Below are positions 1 to 6,629 of a stretch of 11,384 nt of DNA, piece after piece. This stretch comes from Actinomycetales bacterium. GTDB lineage: Bacteria; Actinomycetota; Actinomycetes; Actinomycetales; Cellulomonadaceae. Under the pieces are notes generated by a model, which did no database searches, was not told where the DNA came from, and was given only the letters and a program-made list of their open reading frames with translations. Within the stretch, counting starts at the first letter, position 1. Each line of letters opens with the position of its first letter. The stretch is from the NCBI GenBank assembly GCA_012514835.1, contig JAAYZM010000412.1, forward strand, positions 1 through 11,384, given 5' to 3'. Made by a program: the position numbers and the translations under genes.

Positions 1-192
1 CACCGCGGCGCCCTCGGTGAGCGACGCGCTCGGGACCAGCCGGATCACGCCGTCCGCCCCGAGTCCCGCGCGCCGCTCGCACAGCCCGCGCACGAGGGCG
101 GGGGTCAGGTCGACGGCGTCCGCGCGGTCGTCGAGCAGCACGAAGTCGTTCTGCGTGCCGTGACCCTTGGTCACCACGAGGGGGGCGCTCAC
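1..192 (-). CDS. dapF: Diaminopimelate epimerase DapF, N-terminal part (cut by window edge)
   Basis: Interconverts LL- and meso-diaminopimelate in the cytoplasm, supplying meso-DAP for lysine and for peptidoglycan. Only the first 64 codons are present. They read (V/M)SAPLVVTKGHGTQNDFVLLD, followed by RRAGLGADGVIRL at about residues 42-54. The KGHGTxNDFV opening and the GLGADG segment are hallmarks of the DapF N-terminal half. The catalytic cysteines lie beyond the window. The start is GTG at 192-190. It overlaps the miaA TGA stop (191-189) as GTGA, so translation is probably coupled to miaA; I see no strong Shine-Dalgarno. miaA-dapF adjacency is common in actinobacteria. Family assignment is firm; completeness of the gene cannot be judged. 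Confidence 0.93.
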   Translation of the reverse strand, partial: MSAPLVVTKGHGTQNDFVLLDDRADAVDLTPALVRGLCERRAGLGADGVIRLVPSASLTEGAAV

Positions 193-1103
193 GGGTCCAG
201 CCTACGGTCCGCCGCCACCACCTCGACGAGCGCCCGGTCCAGCAGGTCCGGGGCCGCGGCGTCGAGCCACGTGATGCGCGTATCGCGCCGGAACCAGCTC
301 TGCTGGCGCCGCACGAGCCGGCGCGTGTTGCTCGTCACGGCCGCCCGGGCCTCGTCCTCGCTCGACTCGCCGTGCAGGTGGGCGAGCAGCTCGGCGTAGC
401 CCACGGCCCGCGCCGCGGTGCGACCCAGCCGCGGGGCGAGTCGCGCGACCTCCCCCACGAGCCCCGCGTCCCACATGCGGTCCACGCGCACGCCGATGCG
501 CTCGTCGAGCACGGGCCGCTCGAGCTCGAGCCCGAGCTGGACGGCGGGTATGGCGTACCGCTCCGATGGCAGGCTCGCGGAGTACGGCTCCCCGGTGATC
601 TCGATGACCTCGAGCGCCCGCACGATGCGCCGCGTGTTGCGGGGCCCGATCCGCTCGGCCGCCGTGGGGTCGCGGCGTGCGAGCTCGTCGAACACGGCGG
701 CCGTGCCGTGGTGTTCCGCGCGCTCCTCGAGCCGTGCACGCACCGCGGGGTCGGTGCCGGGGAAGTCAAGCTCGTCCAGCAGGGCGCGCACATAGAGCCC
801 AGAACCGCCGACGACGACGGCCCGCTTGCCTCGCCGCGCGATCTCGGCCAGGTCCGCGCGTGCGGCCGCCTGGTAGGCCGCGACGGTCGAGTCCTCCTCG
901 ACGTCGAGCACGTCGAGCTGGTGGTGGGGCACGCCGCGCCGCTCGGCGACCGAGAGCTTGGCCGTGCCGATGTCCATGCCCCGGTACAGCTGGAACGCGT
1001 CCGCGTTGACGACCTCGCCGTCGAGCGCCTCCGCGAGCGCGAGCCCGAGGTCGGACTTGCCCGTCGCGGTAGGGCCGACGACGGCCACCACGAGACCGGT
1101 CAT
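189..1103 (-). CDS. miaA: tRNA dimethylallyltransferase MiaA
   Basis: Transfers the dimethylallyl group from DMAPP to N6 of A37 in tRNAs reading UNN codons, giving i6A37, the substrate of MiaB (encoded at 9095-10690). The 304-residue product has the usual family length. Visible motifs are the P-loop GPTATGKS (residues 10-17), the substrate and catalytic region NADAFQLYRGMDIGTAK (33-49, with D35 as the likely general base), GGSGLYVRALLD (99-110), RNTRRIVRALEV (155-166) and RRQQSWFRRD near the C-terminus (265-274). The ATG at 1103-1101 was chosen because it puts the P-loop at the normal distance and overlaps the upstream stop as ATGA. The reading frame stays open a further 70 codons upstream, but that stretch is the shadow of the preceding gene. 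The C-terminal stop overlaps the dapF start by 4 bp. Confidence 0.97.
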   Translation of the reverse strand: MTGLVVAVVGPTATGKSDLGLALAEALDGEVVNADAFQLYRGMDIGTAKLSVAERRGVPHHQLDVLDVEEDSTVAAYQAAARADLAEIARRGKRAVVVGGSGLYVRALLDELDFPGTDPAVRARLEERAEHHGTAAVFDELARRDPTAAERIGPRNTRRIVRALEVIEITGEPYSASLPSERYAIPAVQLGLELERPVLDERIGVRVDRMWDAGLVGEVARLAPRLGRTAARAVGYAELLAHLHGESSEDEARAAVTSNTRRLVRRQQSWFRRDTRITWLDAAAPDLLDRALVEVVAADRRLDP

Positions 1104-1852
1104 GCCGACCACCGCCACGTGACCACGCGGTAGTCCACCCCGAGAGCAAGCTCGGCCGCGTCCTCGCGCCCCTCGACCTCGAACCCTTCGGCCAGCTGCC
1201 CTTCGACGTGCTGCGCGAGGAAGCGCCACGGCGCGGCACCGCTCACCCCGAGCTCCGCCGCGAGGTCGCGGTCGAGACCGCGCAGCCGGGCCCGGCCGTC
1301 CGCCGTCGGGCACGTGAGGTCTGCCGCGAGGCGTTCGTCGAGCGGAATGGCCCGCGGGTCGCTCGCGCGCGGCGAGTCCTCGTCGCGGCGCGCCGAGAGC
1401 GAGCCGAGCACGAGGAGGCTCGCGGACGCCTCCCCCGCGCCCAGGGCATCGCCGTCGGACACCTCACCACCGGCCCCGTCGTCATCACTGGCGAGCTCGA
1501 CCACCGTCGTCGGCCCCGCCCAGCCTGCCTCCGCGAGGAGGCGCAGCCCCACGGCCGTAGAGGGCGCCGCCCTCGTCGCGCCCGACTCGTGATCCCCCGC
1601 GCAGCACGGCGCGGGCCAGCCCAGGTGCCGTTCGTGAACACCGAGCGGCGCGAGGCTCGCGCACAGCGTCGCGGCGTCCGCGGTGCGCCCGCGCGCGGCC
1701 GGGCCGACGACGACCACCCGGGCCGGTGCGTCCGCGACGAGCCGCCGCGCCGCCGCGAGCGCGGCGACCCTTACCTGCTCGAGCACGGACGTGCGCCCCG
1801 AGACTCCGGGGACGAGCAGGGCGGTCTCGGGGACGATCAGGGCGGTCGGCAC
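1100..1852 (-). CDS. Class III extradiol dioxygenase (LigB)-like protein, probably without the metal site
   Basis: A 250-residue member of the LigB-like family conserved beside miaA in actinobacteria (the Rv2728c position in Mycobacterium tuberculosis, from memory of that locus). Supporting segments are the N-terminal strand ALIVPETALLVPGVSG (residues 4-19), LLVLGSLSARRDEDSPRASDPRA (146-168), matching the family's GDGSARR...DPRA block, and a C-terminal APWRFLAQHVEG (207-218). The family's N-terminal HPP metal-binding motif reads PET here, so ring-cleavage activity is doubtful; the true function is unknown. The start is GTG at 1852-1850, preceded after 6 nt by a TAGGTT box, which suggests a leaderless transcript. 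The TGA stop overlaps the miaA ATG (ATGA), placing it first in an operon with miaA and dapF. Confidence 0.8.
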   Translation of the reverse strand: MPTALIVPETALLVPGVSGRTSVLEQVRVAALAAARRLVADAPARVVVVGPAARGRTADAATLCASLAPLGVHERHLGWPAPCCAGDHESGATRAAPSTAVGLRLLAEAGWAGPTTVVELASDDDGAGGEVSDGDALGAGEASASLLVLGSLSARRDEDSPRASDPRAIPLDERLAADLTCPTADGRARLRGLDRDLAAELGVSGAAPWRFLAQHVEGQLAEGFEVEGREDAAELALGVDYRVVTWRWSA

Positions 1853-1864
1853 CCCGCCAACCTA
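1853..1864 (-). promoter_or_regulatory. Candidate leaderless promoter for the LigB-like/miaA/dapF operon
   Basis: On the minus strand a TAGGTT hexamer (1864-1859) fits the actinobacterial -10 pattern TANNNT. It is separated by exactly 6 nt (GGCGGG) from the GTG start at 1852. Transcription would begin at or next to the start codon, the arrangement typical of leaderless mRNAs. No recognisable -35 element was found at 17-18 bp. The GGCGGG could alternatively act as a weak ribosome binding site on a transcript that starts further upstream. Confidence 0.45.
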
Positions 1865-1881
1865 GCGCCGAGCCGGGCCGG

Positions 1882-1894
1882 TAGTGTGGTCCAG
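1882..1894 (+). promoter_or_regulatory. Candidate leaderless promoter for the plus-strand YbjN gene pair
   Basis: TAGTGT at 1882-1887 matches TANNNT and lies 7 nt before the ATG at 1895, so the transcript would start at the initiation codon. The 7 nt between (GGTCCAG) hold no Shine-Dalgarno sequence, which favours leaderless translation. The box faces the TAGGTT of the opposite gene within the same 42-bp divergent spacer, so the two promoters would compete or be regulated together. No clear -35 was found. Confidence 0.45.
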
Positions 1895-2404
1895 ATGCAG
1901 TTCTTCCGGCCACGACGAGGGATCGACGAAGGCTCGGCCGACGTCGTCCTGGGTGGCGGCGGGCGCGCGGAGCTCCCTCGCCCCGTCACACGCGAACGCA
2001 TCGAGGAGTGGTGCACGCGCGAGGGGTTCACGTTCTTCGTGGACAACGAGGGTGACCTCGGCGGGTTCTGGAACAACCGGCTGTTCTACTTCCTCGTGTT
2101 CGGCGAGCGCGACGAGGTGCTCCAGGTCCGGGGCAGGTGGAACCGTGAGGTGTCGATCGAGCGGCTCGAGGAGATCCTTGACCTGTGCAACGCGTGGAAC
2201 GCGGACCGCGTGTGGCCCAAGGCCTTCGTGCGCGTGCTCGACAACGGCACCATCAACGTCATGACCGAGTCCTCGCACGACCTCGAGCAGGGCGTCACGG
2301 ACGCGCAGCTCGCACGGCTCCTCGCGTGCGCCGTCGGCACCGGGACGCTGTTCTTCGACGAGGTCGACGGCTTCTACCCCGACCCCGCGGCGCAGACGCC
2401 ATGA
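1895..2404 (+). CDS. YbjN-domain protein (first of the plus-strand pair)
   Basis: A 169-residue soluble protein of the YbjN family, whose fold resembles type III secretion chaperones; the molecular role in actinobacteria is unknown. The domain covers about residues 28-165: FFVDNEGDLGGFWNNRLFYFLVFGE (47-71), LQVRGRWNR (76-84), CNAWNADRVWPKAF (98-111) and a C-terminal SHDLEQGVTDAQL helix (127-139). The same landmarks recur in the proteins at 2401-2898 and 8492-8989. The ATG at 1895 was chosen because a TANNNT box sits 7 nt upstream and the domain begins soon after; an in-frame GTG at 1886 is a less likely alternative. The frame is open further upstream, but that part is antisense to the LigB-like gene. 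The stop overlaps the next ATG by 4 bp. No signal peptide or membrane segment. Confidence 0.88.
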   Translation: MQFFRPRRGIDEGSADVVLGGGGRAELPRPVTRERIEEWCTREGFTFFVDNEGDLGGFWNNRLFYFLVFGERDEVLQVRGRWNREVSIERLEEILDLCNAWNADRVWPKAFVRVLDNGTINVMTESSHDLEQGVTDAQLARLLACAVGTGTLFFDEVDGFYPDPAAQTP

Positions 2405-2898
2405 GCTGGCTACGCAGGCTCGCGCCGTGGCGGCGCAGCGACGAGACGCCCCCCGTGCCGCCCGGGTGGGAGCTGCCCCTGACCCCGCTGACGGTCGATC
2501 GCGTCGCGGCGACGCTCTCGCGCCGCGGCTTCTCGTTCTCGACGGACGACGACGGCGACATCACGGGCATCTGGGACGGCCACCGGTTCTGGCTCATGGT
2601 CACGGGCGAGCAGAACGACGTGCTGCAGGTGCGCGGAGTGTGGAACCGCACGCTGAGCCCCGAGCGCCGCGCCGCGGCCCGGCTCGCCGTCAACGACTGG
2701 AACCGGGACCGGTTGTGGCCCAAGGTGTTCTACCGCGCGGAGGACGACGAGCTCGCGGTCTACGCCGAGCACTCGATCGACCTCGAGCCCGGCGTCAACG
2801 ACGCTCAGCTGGACCAGACCGTCGCGTGCGGGCTGCTCACCGGGGTGCAGTTCTTCGGTGAGCTCGACCGGGCGTTCCCCGCCGAGACGGCCGGCTAG
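2401..2898 (+). CDS. YbjN-domain protein (second of the plus-strand pair)
   Basis: A 165-residue YbjN-family protein, clearly paralogous to its upstream neighbour. After a short basic N-terminus (WLRRLAPWRR, residues 3-12) and a Pro-rich stretch, the domain runs from about residue 26: FSTDDDGDITGIWDGHRFW (46-64), LQVRGVWNRTLSP (75-87), VNDWNRDRLWPKVFYRAEDDE (97-117), DLEPGVNDAQL (127-137) and FFGELDRAFP (151-160). The ATG at 2401 overlaps the preceding TGA (ATGA) and has no Shine-Dalgarno, so translation is likely coupled. The N-terminal basic/Trp segment might make a peripheral membrane contact, but it is too short to call a helix. Its stop (TAG, 2896-2898) lies 6 bp from the stop of the convergent TPR-like gene. 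Function is unknown; a chaperone-like or adaptor role is inferred from the fold and neighbours. Confidence 0.88.
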   Translation: MSWLRRLAPWRRSDETPPVPPGWELPLTPLTVDRVAATLSRRGFSFSTDDDGDITGIWDGHRFWLMVTGEQNDVLQVRGVWNRTLSPERRAAARLAVNDWNRDRLWPKVFYRAEDDELAVYAEHSIDLEPGVNDAQLDQTVACGLLTGVQFFGELDRAFPAETAG

Positions 2899-2904
2899 GT
2901 CACG

Positions 2905-4767
2905 TCATCCCTCGAGGAGCCCGAGCGCGTCGGCGTCCCGCCCGAGCGCCCGCAACGCGCTGACCAGATCGGTCGCAACCTTGCCGCGCAGCTCGCGACG
3001 ACGCGCGAGAGCAAAGCCCTCGACCGCGTCCTGGAGGTGCTCGACGGCGTCCGCGTCCCTGCCCTGCTCGCGGAGCGCGCGCCCCGCGAGCCACAGCGAG
3101 TGCGCGGCGTCGCCCGTCCGGGCGAGGCTGCGGTACTCGGTCGCGGCACAGAGCGCGAGCCGCACCGCGTCGTCGGCCTCGCCCGCGGCGGCTCGCGCCC
3201 GGGCGTGCGTGTCGAACGACTCCGCGAGCTCGATGCGCAGCGCGCGGTCGTCCTCGTCCGCGAGCAGGTCGACGATCTCGGCCCGGAGCACCTCGAGGCT
3301 CTCGAGAGCGGCGGTGGACGACCCGACCTCGAGGGCGAGCGGCACCCAGGAGCGCACGACGGCGGAGGCGACGGCAACGGGCGCTCCCCCGGCACGCAGG
3401 AGAGCGATCGCTTCCCGGTAGGCGGTGTCGGCCCCCGCGGCGTCCTCGAGCTCGTGCGCGCAGCGCGCCGCGTTCGCCCGGGCCAGCCCGGCGTCGACGA
3501 GGTCTCCCGCGGCGCGCAGCGCCGTGGACGCCTCGAGGTAGAGCGGCGCAGCCTGCAGCAGCTGGCCCCGGCGGACATGGCGGTCCGCACGGGCGACGAG
3601 GTCCGCCGTCTCCTGCACCTCGGGAGCCGCCGAGCCAGGTGCGGCGGGGTCGGCCGGGTCCGGGGTAGGCGCGGGAGGCAGGACGCTCAGGTCGAGCGGG
3701 CGTGGGGCACGCTCGAGCGCGAGCTCCTTAGCGAGGTCGCCCGCGAGCTGCCCGCCTCGGTTGCGCGCGTCGAAGGCGACGGCGAGCGCGAACGCCTCCT
3801 CCCGCGACCACGCTGCGAGCTCCCGCGCCGTCGTAGCGGGCACCCCTGTCAGGCGCACGGTCATCTCGGGGGTCTCGAGCGCGACGAGCCGCGCGGCGGC
3901 GGCGACGTGCATGAGGTAGTACATCCGCTCCGCCGGGGTGGCCGCGTCGAGCAGCAGCCGCTGGTCCGCCTCGACGCGGCGCAAGGCACGCTCGGGCTGC
4001 CCTCCGCGCGCGAGGAAGAGCGCGATCCGGCCCAGGGAGTCCGCGTTGAGGGTCTTGCTGGGCAGCAGCCGCAGGCACGCGCGGTAGGCGCGCACCGCCT
4101 TCTCGGGGTCGCCGAGCGTCAGGTGGTACTCGGCGAGCTGCGCCATGATGCCGGCGGGCTCGGACTCGCATGCCGGTTCGTTCGTGGCACGCGCCAGACG
4201 CTCGACGGCCTGGGCGACCCGCCCCGTCTCGGCGAGGTAGTGCGCCTCGCCCGCCATGTCGCACAACGTGCACGTGTCCTCGGCCGCACGAGGGGTGCGC
4301 ACCCACTCCCAGTACTTCTGCTCCGTCTCGGGCGAGCCCTGGAGCCACGCCCAGTGGAACTGGTCGAGGCGCACCGCGTCCATCGCGAGCCCCGCGACCG
4401 CGTAGCGCCGCTCCATGTCCGCGAGCGTCGCCTCGATCTGCTCGAACGGGACCTGCGGGAAGTCCATGCACCGCGACACCATCCAGCGGAACGACCAGAA
4501 CATCGACTCGCTGTCGTCGGGAGTGAACAGCTCGGGGTGCTCGTCGTAGTGGCGCAGCCAGCGCGTGAAAGGAACGAAAGCCTTCTCCACCTCACCGCCC
4601 CACACGTAGGAGCGCACGAGGTTCGCGTACCCCCGCGCGAGGAGCCCAGCGGGTCCCTCGGTCTCGATCCGCCGGACGACCTGTTCGACGGCGGCGCTGC
4701 GCGCGATGCCGAGCGGCGCCCGCTCGAGCTCGTCCAGCTCGAGCACGACCGCTCGCGTCCAGTCCAT
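2905..4767 (-). CDS. TPR-like protein A (last gene of the Hsp90 operon; paralogue of protein B)
   Basis: A 620-residue, helix-rich soluble protein, probably a tetratricopeptide-type scaffold. The N-terminal half holds a block almost unchanged in the neighbouring paralogue: WGGEVEKAFVPFTRW (56-70), YDEHPELF (74-81), FWSFRWMV (90-97) and VPFEQIEATLADMERRYA (106-123). A Cys signature follows, C166-x-x-C169-D and C200-ESEP. A Pro/Ala-rich linker (about 354-384) separates a C-terminal half with TPR-like helix pairs, e.g. ARANAARCAHELEDAAGADTAYREAI in two pieces over 429-454, and AAHSLWLAGRALREQGRDAD (554-573). The ATG at 4767 shares one base with the stop of protein B (TGATG) and has no Shine-Dalgarno, so it is probably translated by reinitiation. 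No catalytic motif was recognised. Co-operation with the operon's Hsp90 is inference. Confidence 0.85.
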   Translation of the reverse strand: MDWTRAVVLELDELERAPLGIARSAAVEQVVRRIETEGPAGLLARGYANLVRSYVWGGEVEKAFVPFTRWLRHYDEHPELFTPDDSESMFWSFRWMVSRCMDFPQVPFEQIEATLADMERRYAVAGLAMDAVRLDQFHWAWLQGSPETEQKYWEWVRTPRAAEDTCTLCDMAGEAHYLAETGRVAQAVERLARATNEPACESEPAGIMAQLAEYHLTLGDPEKAVRAYRACLRLLPSKTLNADSLGRIALFLARGGQPERALRRVEADQRLLLDAATPAERMYYLMHVAAAARLVALETPEMTVRLTGVPATTARELAAWSREEAFALAVAFDARNRGGQLAGDLAKELALERAPRPLDLSVLPPAPTPDPADPAAPGSAAPEVQETADLVARADRHVRRGQLLQAAPLYLEASTALRAAGDLVDAGLARANAARCAHELEDAAGADTAYREAIALLRAGGAPVAVASAVVRSWVPLALEVGSSTAALESLEVLRAEIVDLLADEDDRALRIELAESFDTHARARAAAGEADDAVRLALCAATEYRSLARTGDAAHSLWLAGRALREQGRDADAVEHLQDAVEGFALARRRELRGKVATDLVSALRALGRDADALGLLEG

Positions 4768-6629
4768 CAGTCGAGCCCGCGCGCGGCCGCGTCGGCATCC
4801 GCGTCCCGGCCGAGCCGGCGCAGCGCCTCGACGAGGTCCGTCGCGGCCCTGCCCCGCAGCTCGCGCTCACGAGCCATGCCGAAACCCTCGACGGCGGACT
4901 CGAGGTGATAGACCGCCTCGGAGTCCTGGCCGTCCGCGACGAAGGAACGCCCGGCGAGCCAGAACGCGTGCGCGGCGTCCTTGACGCGACCGAGCGCCGC
5001 GAACCGCTCGGCGGCGACGCCCGCGAGACGCGCGGCCTCGAGGTGCACGCCTGCGGCCGCGAGGGCACGAGCGTTCGAGTCGAGCGACTCGGCGTGCTCG
5101 ATGCGCAGCCGAGGCGAGTCCTCAGCCTCGATGCGTGCAGCGAGCTGCGCGCGCAGGTCCGCCAGCTCGTCGAGGGCCTCGCTCGCAGTGCCGGTCTCGA
5201 CGGCCACAGCAAGCCTCGCGCGCGCGACGGCGGACACGAGCACCACGTCCGTCCCCGACGCCCGGAGCACGGCGACGGCGTGCCGATAGGCGTCGTCGGC
5301 CCCCTCGACGTCCTCGAGCAGGTGCGCGCACCGCGCCGCGTTCGCCTCGGCGAGGCCCGCGTCCTCAAGCGCGCCCGCCGCGCGGAACACCGCGACGGCC
5401 TCGAGGTACAGCGCGGCGGCGCCTGCGATGTCCTCGCGCTGCACGAGCCGGTCCGCCTCGGCGATGATCTGCTGGCCGTCTCGACCCGTCGCGGCCACCT
5501 CGGGCTGCGCGACGGAGACGGGTTCCTCGGTAGTGGTGCGCGGGATCACGTTGAGGTCGATCGGCGCGGGCACCGGGGGCAGGTCGAGCACCTTGTCGAG
5601 CTGGCGTGTCAGGGCGTCGGTGCGGTTGCGCACGTCGAACGCGGCCGCGAGCTCCCGGGCCTGTGCCTCGCTCCACGCCGCGAGCTCCGCGGCCGTCGCG
5701 GCCGGGACGTCCGTGAGCCGCACGGGCAGCGCGGGGTCGCTCGCGGCCACGAGTCGCATCGCACCCGCGACCGTGGTGAGGAACTGGAGACGTCCGCGCG
5801 GGGTGTCGGCCTCGACCAGGAGCTGCTGGGACTCCTCGATGCGGCGGACGGCGCGTTCCGCCTGACCGCCGCGCGCGAGGAACAGCACGAGCCGTCCGAT
5901 CGTGCTCGCCATGTCCCCCACCGACCCGCCCAGCTTTGCCGAGGCGCGCCGATAGGCGCTCGCCGCCTCGACCGGCCGCCCGAGCTCGAGGTAGCCCATC
6001 GCGAGCTGGGAGAGCATGTCCTCCGGCTCGGACCCGCACGAGGGGTCGTTCGCAAGCGTCACCTCGAGCAGCCGCACCGCTTCGGCAACCTCACCGGTCG
6101 AGGCGAGGTACAGGGCACGCTCGCTCGGGTCGCACGCCTCGCAGTTCGAGAACTCATCGCGCGGCGTCGTGGTCCACTCGCGGTACGCCCGGTCCGTGTC
6201 CGGCGCACCCCGGAAGTGCGCCCACCGGAACTGCTCGAGCCGGACTCCGTTCATGCCGTGGCCGGCGAGCGCGTAGCGGCGTTCCATGTCCGAGAGCGTC
6301 GCCTCGATCTGCTCGAAGGGCACGTGCGGGTAGTCGGAGACGTGCGTGACCATCCACTTGAAGGACCAGAACAGGTGGTAGCGGTCCGTGCCGTCGAAGT
6401 GCTCGGGGTGCTCGTCGTACCAGCGCACCCAGCGCGTGAACGGCACGAAGGCCTTCTCAACCTCGCCGCCCCACACGAGCGAGTCGACGAGCGTCGAGTA
6501 CGCGTACGCCCGCGACTCGTGGGGCCCTTCGGCCTCGACCTGGCGCACCAGCTGTTCCGCAGCGAGGCTGCGCGCCGTGCCGTAGGGCTCGCGGTTGATC
6601 CGGTTGAGCTCGACGTCGATCTCGCTCAT
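4767..6629 (-). CDS. TPR-like protein B (directly downstream of the Hsp90 gene)
   Basis: A 620-residue paralogue of protein A, identical in length and colinear from end to end, so the pair is a tandem gene duplication. Shared N-terminal landmarks are WGGEVEKAFVPFTRW (53-67), YDEHPEHF (71-78), FWSFKWMV (87-94) and VPFEQIEATLSDMERRYA (103-120). The Cys signature is C163-x-x-C166-D and C198-GSEP. The linker is about 349-382. The C-terminal half carries TPR-like pairs such as AEANAARCAHLLEDVEGADD (427-446) and AAHAFWLAGRSFVADGQDSE (552-571). The ATG at 6629 overlaps the Hsp90 stop as ATGA and has a strong AGGAGG four bases upstream, the best ribosome binding site in the operon. No enzyme motif, signal peptide or membrane segment seen. 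TPR proteins are classic Hsp90 partners in eukaryotes; the parallel here is inference. Confidence 0.86.
   Translation of the reverse strand: MSEIDVELNRINREPYGTARSLAAEQLVRQVEAEGPHESRAYAYSTLVDSLVWGGEVEKAFVPFTRWVRWYDEHPEHFDGTDRYHLFWSFKWMVTHVSDYPHVPFEQIEATLSDMERRYALAGHGMNGVRLEQFRWAHFRGAPDTDRAYREWTTTPRDEFSNCEACDPSERALYLASTGEVAEAVRLLEVTLANDPSCGSEPEDMLSQLAMGYLELGRPVEAASAYRRASAKLGGSVGDMASTIGRLVLFLARGGQAERAVRRIEESQQLLVEADTPRGRLQFLTTVAGAMRLVAASDPALPVRLTDVPAATAAELAAWSEAQARELAAAFDVRNRTDALTRQLDKVLDLPPVPAPIDLNVIPRTTTEEPVSVAQPEVAATGRDGQQIIAEADRLVQREDIAGAAALYLEAVAVFRAAGALEDAGLAEANAARCAHLLEDVEGADDAYRHAVAVLRASGTDVVLVSAVARARLAVAVETGTASEALDELADLRAQLAARIEAEDSPRLRIEHAESLDSNARALAAAGVHLEAARLAGVAAERFAALGRVKDAAHAFWLAGRSFVADGQDSEAVYHLESAVEGFGMARERELRGRAATDLVEALRRLGRDADADAAARGLD

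Noticed and set aside
1104..1313. Possible 70-residue N-terminal extension of MiaA.
   Set aside because: It overlaps the LigB-like gene, is Arg/Gly-rich without similarity to MiaA, and the ATG at 1103 places the P-loop normally.
1208..1894. Upstream extension of the first YbjN gene in an open frame.
   Set aside because: It is antisense to the LigB-like gene and its composition is typical of a GC shadow frame; the YbjN domain and a promoter-like box support the ATG at 1895.
2870..2930. Bidirectional terminator hairpin between the convergent genes.
   Set aside because: Only a short GCCG-AGA-CGGC stem is visible, inside coding sequence and without a T-tract; too weak to call.
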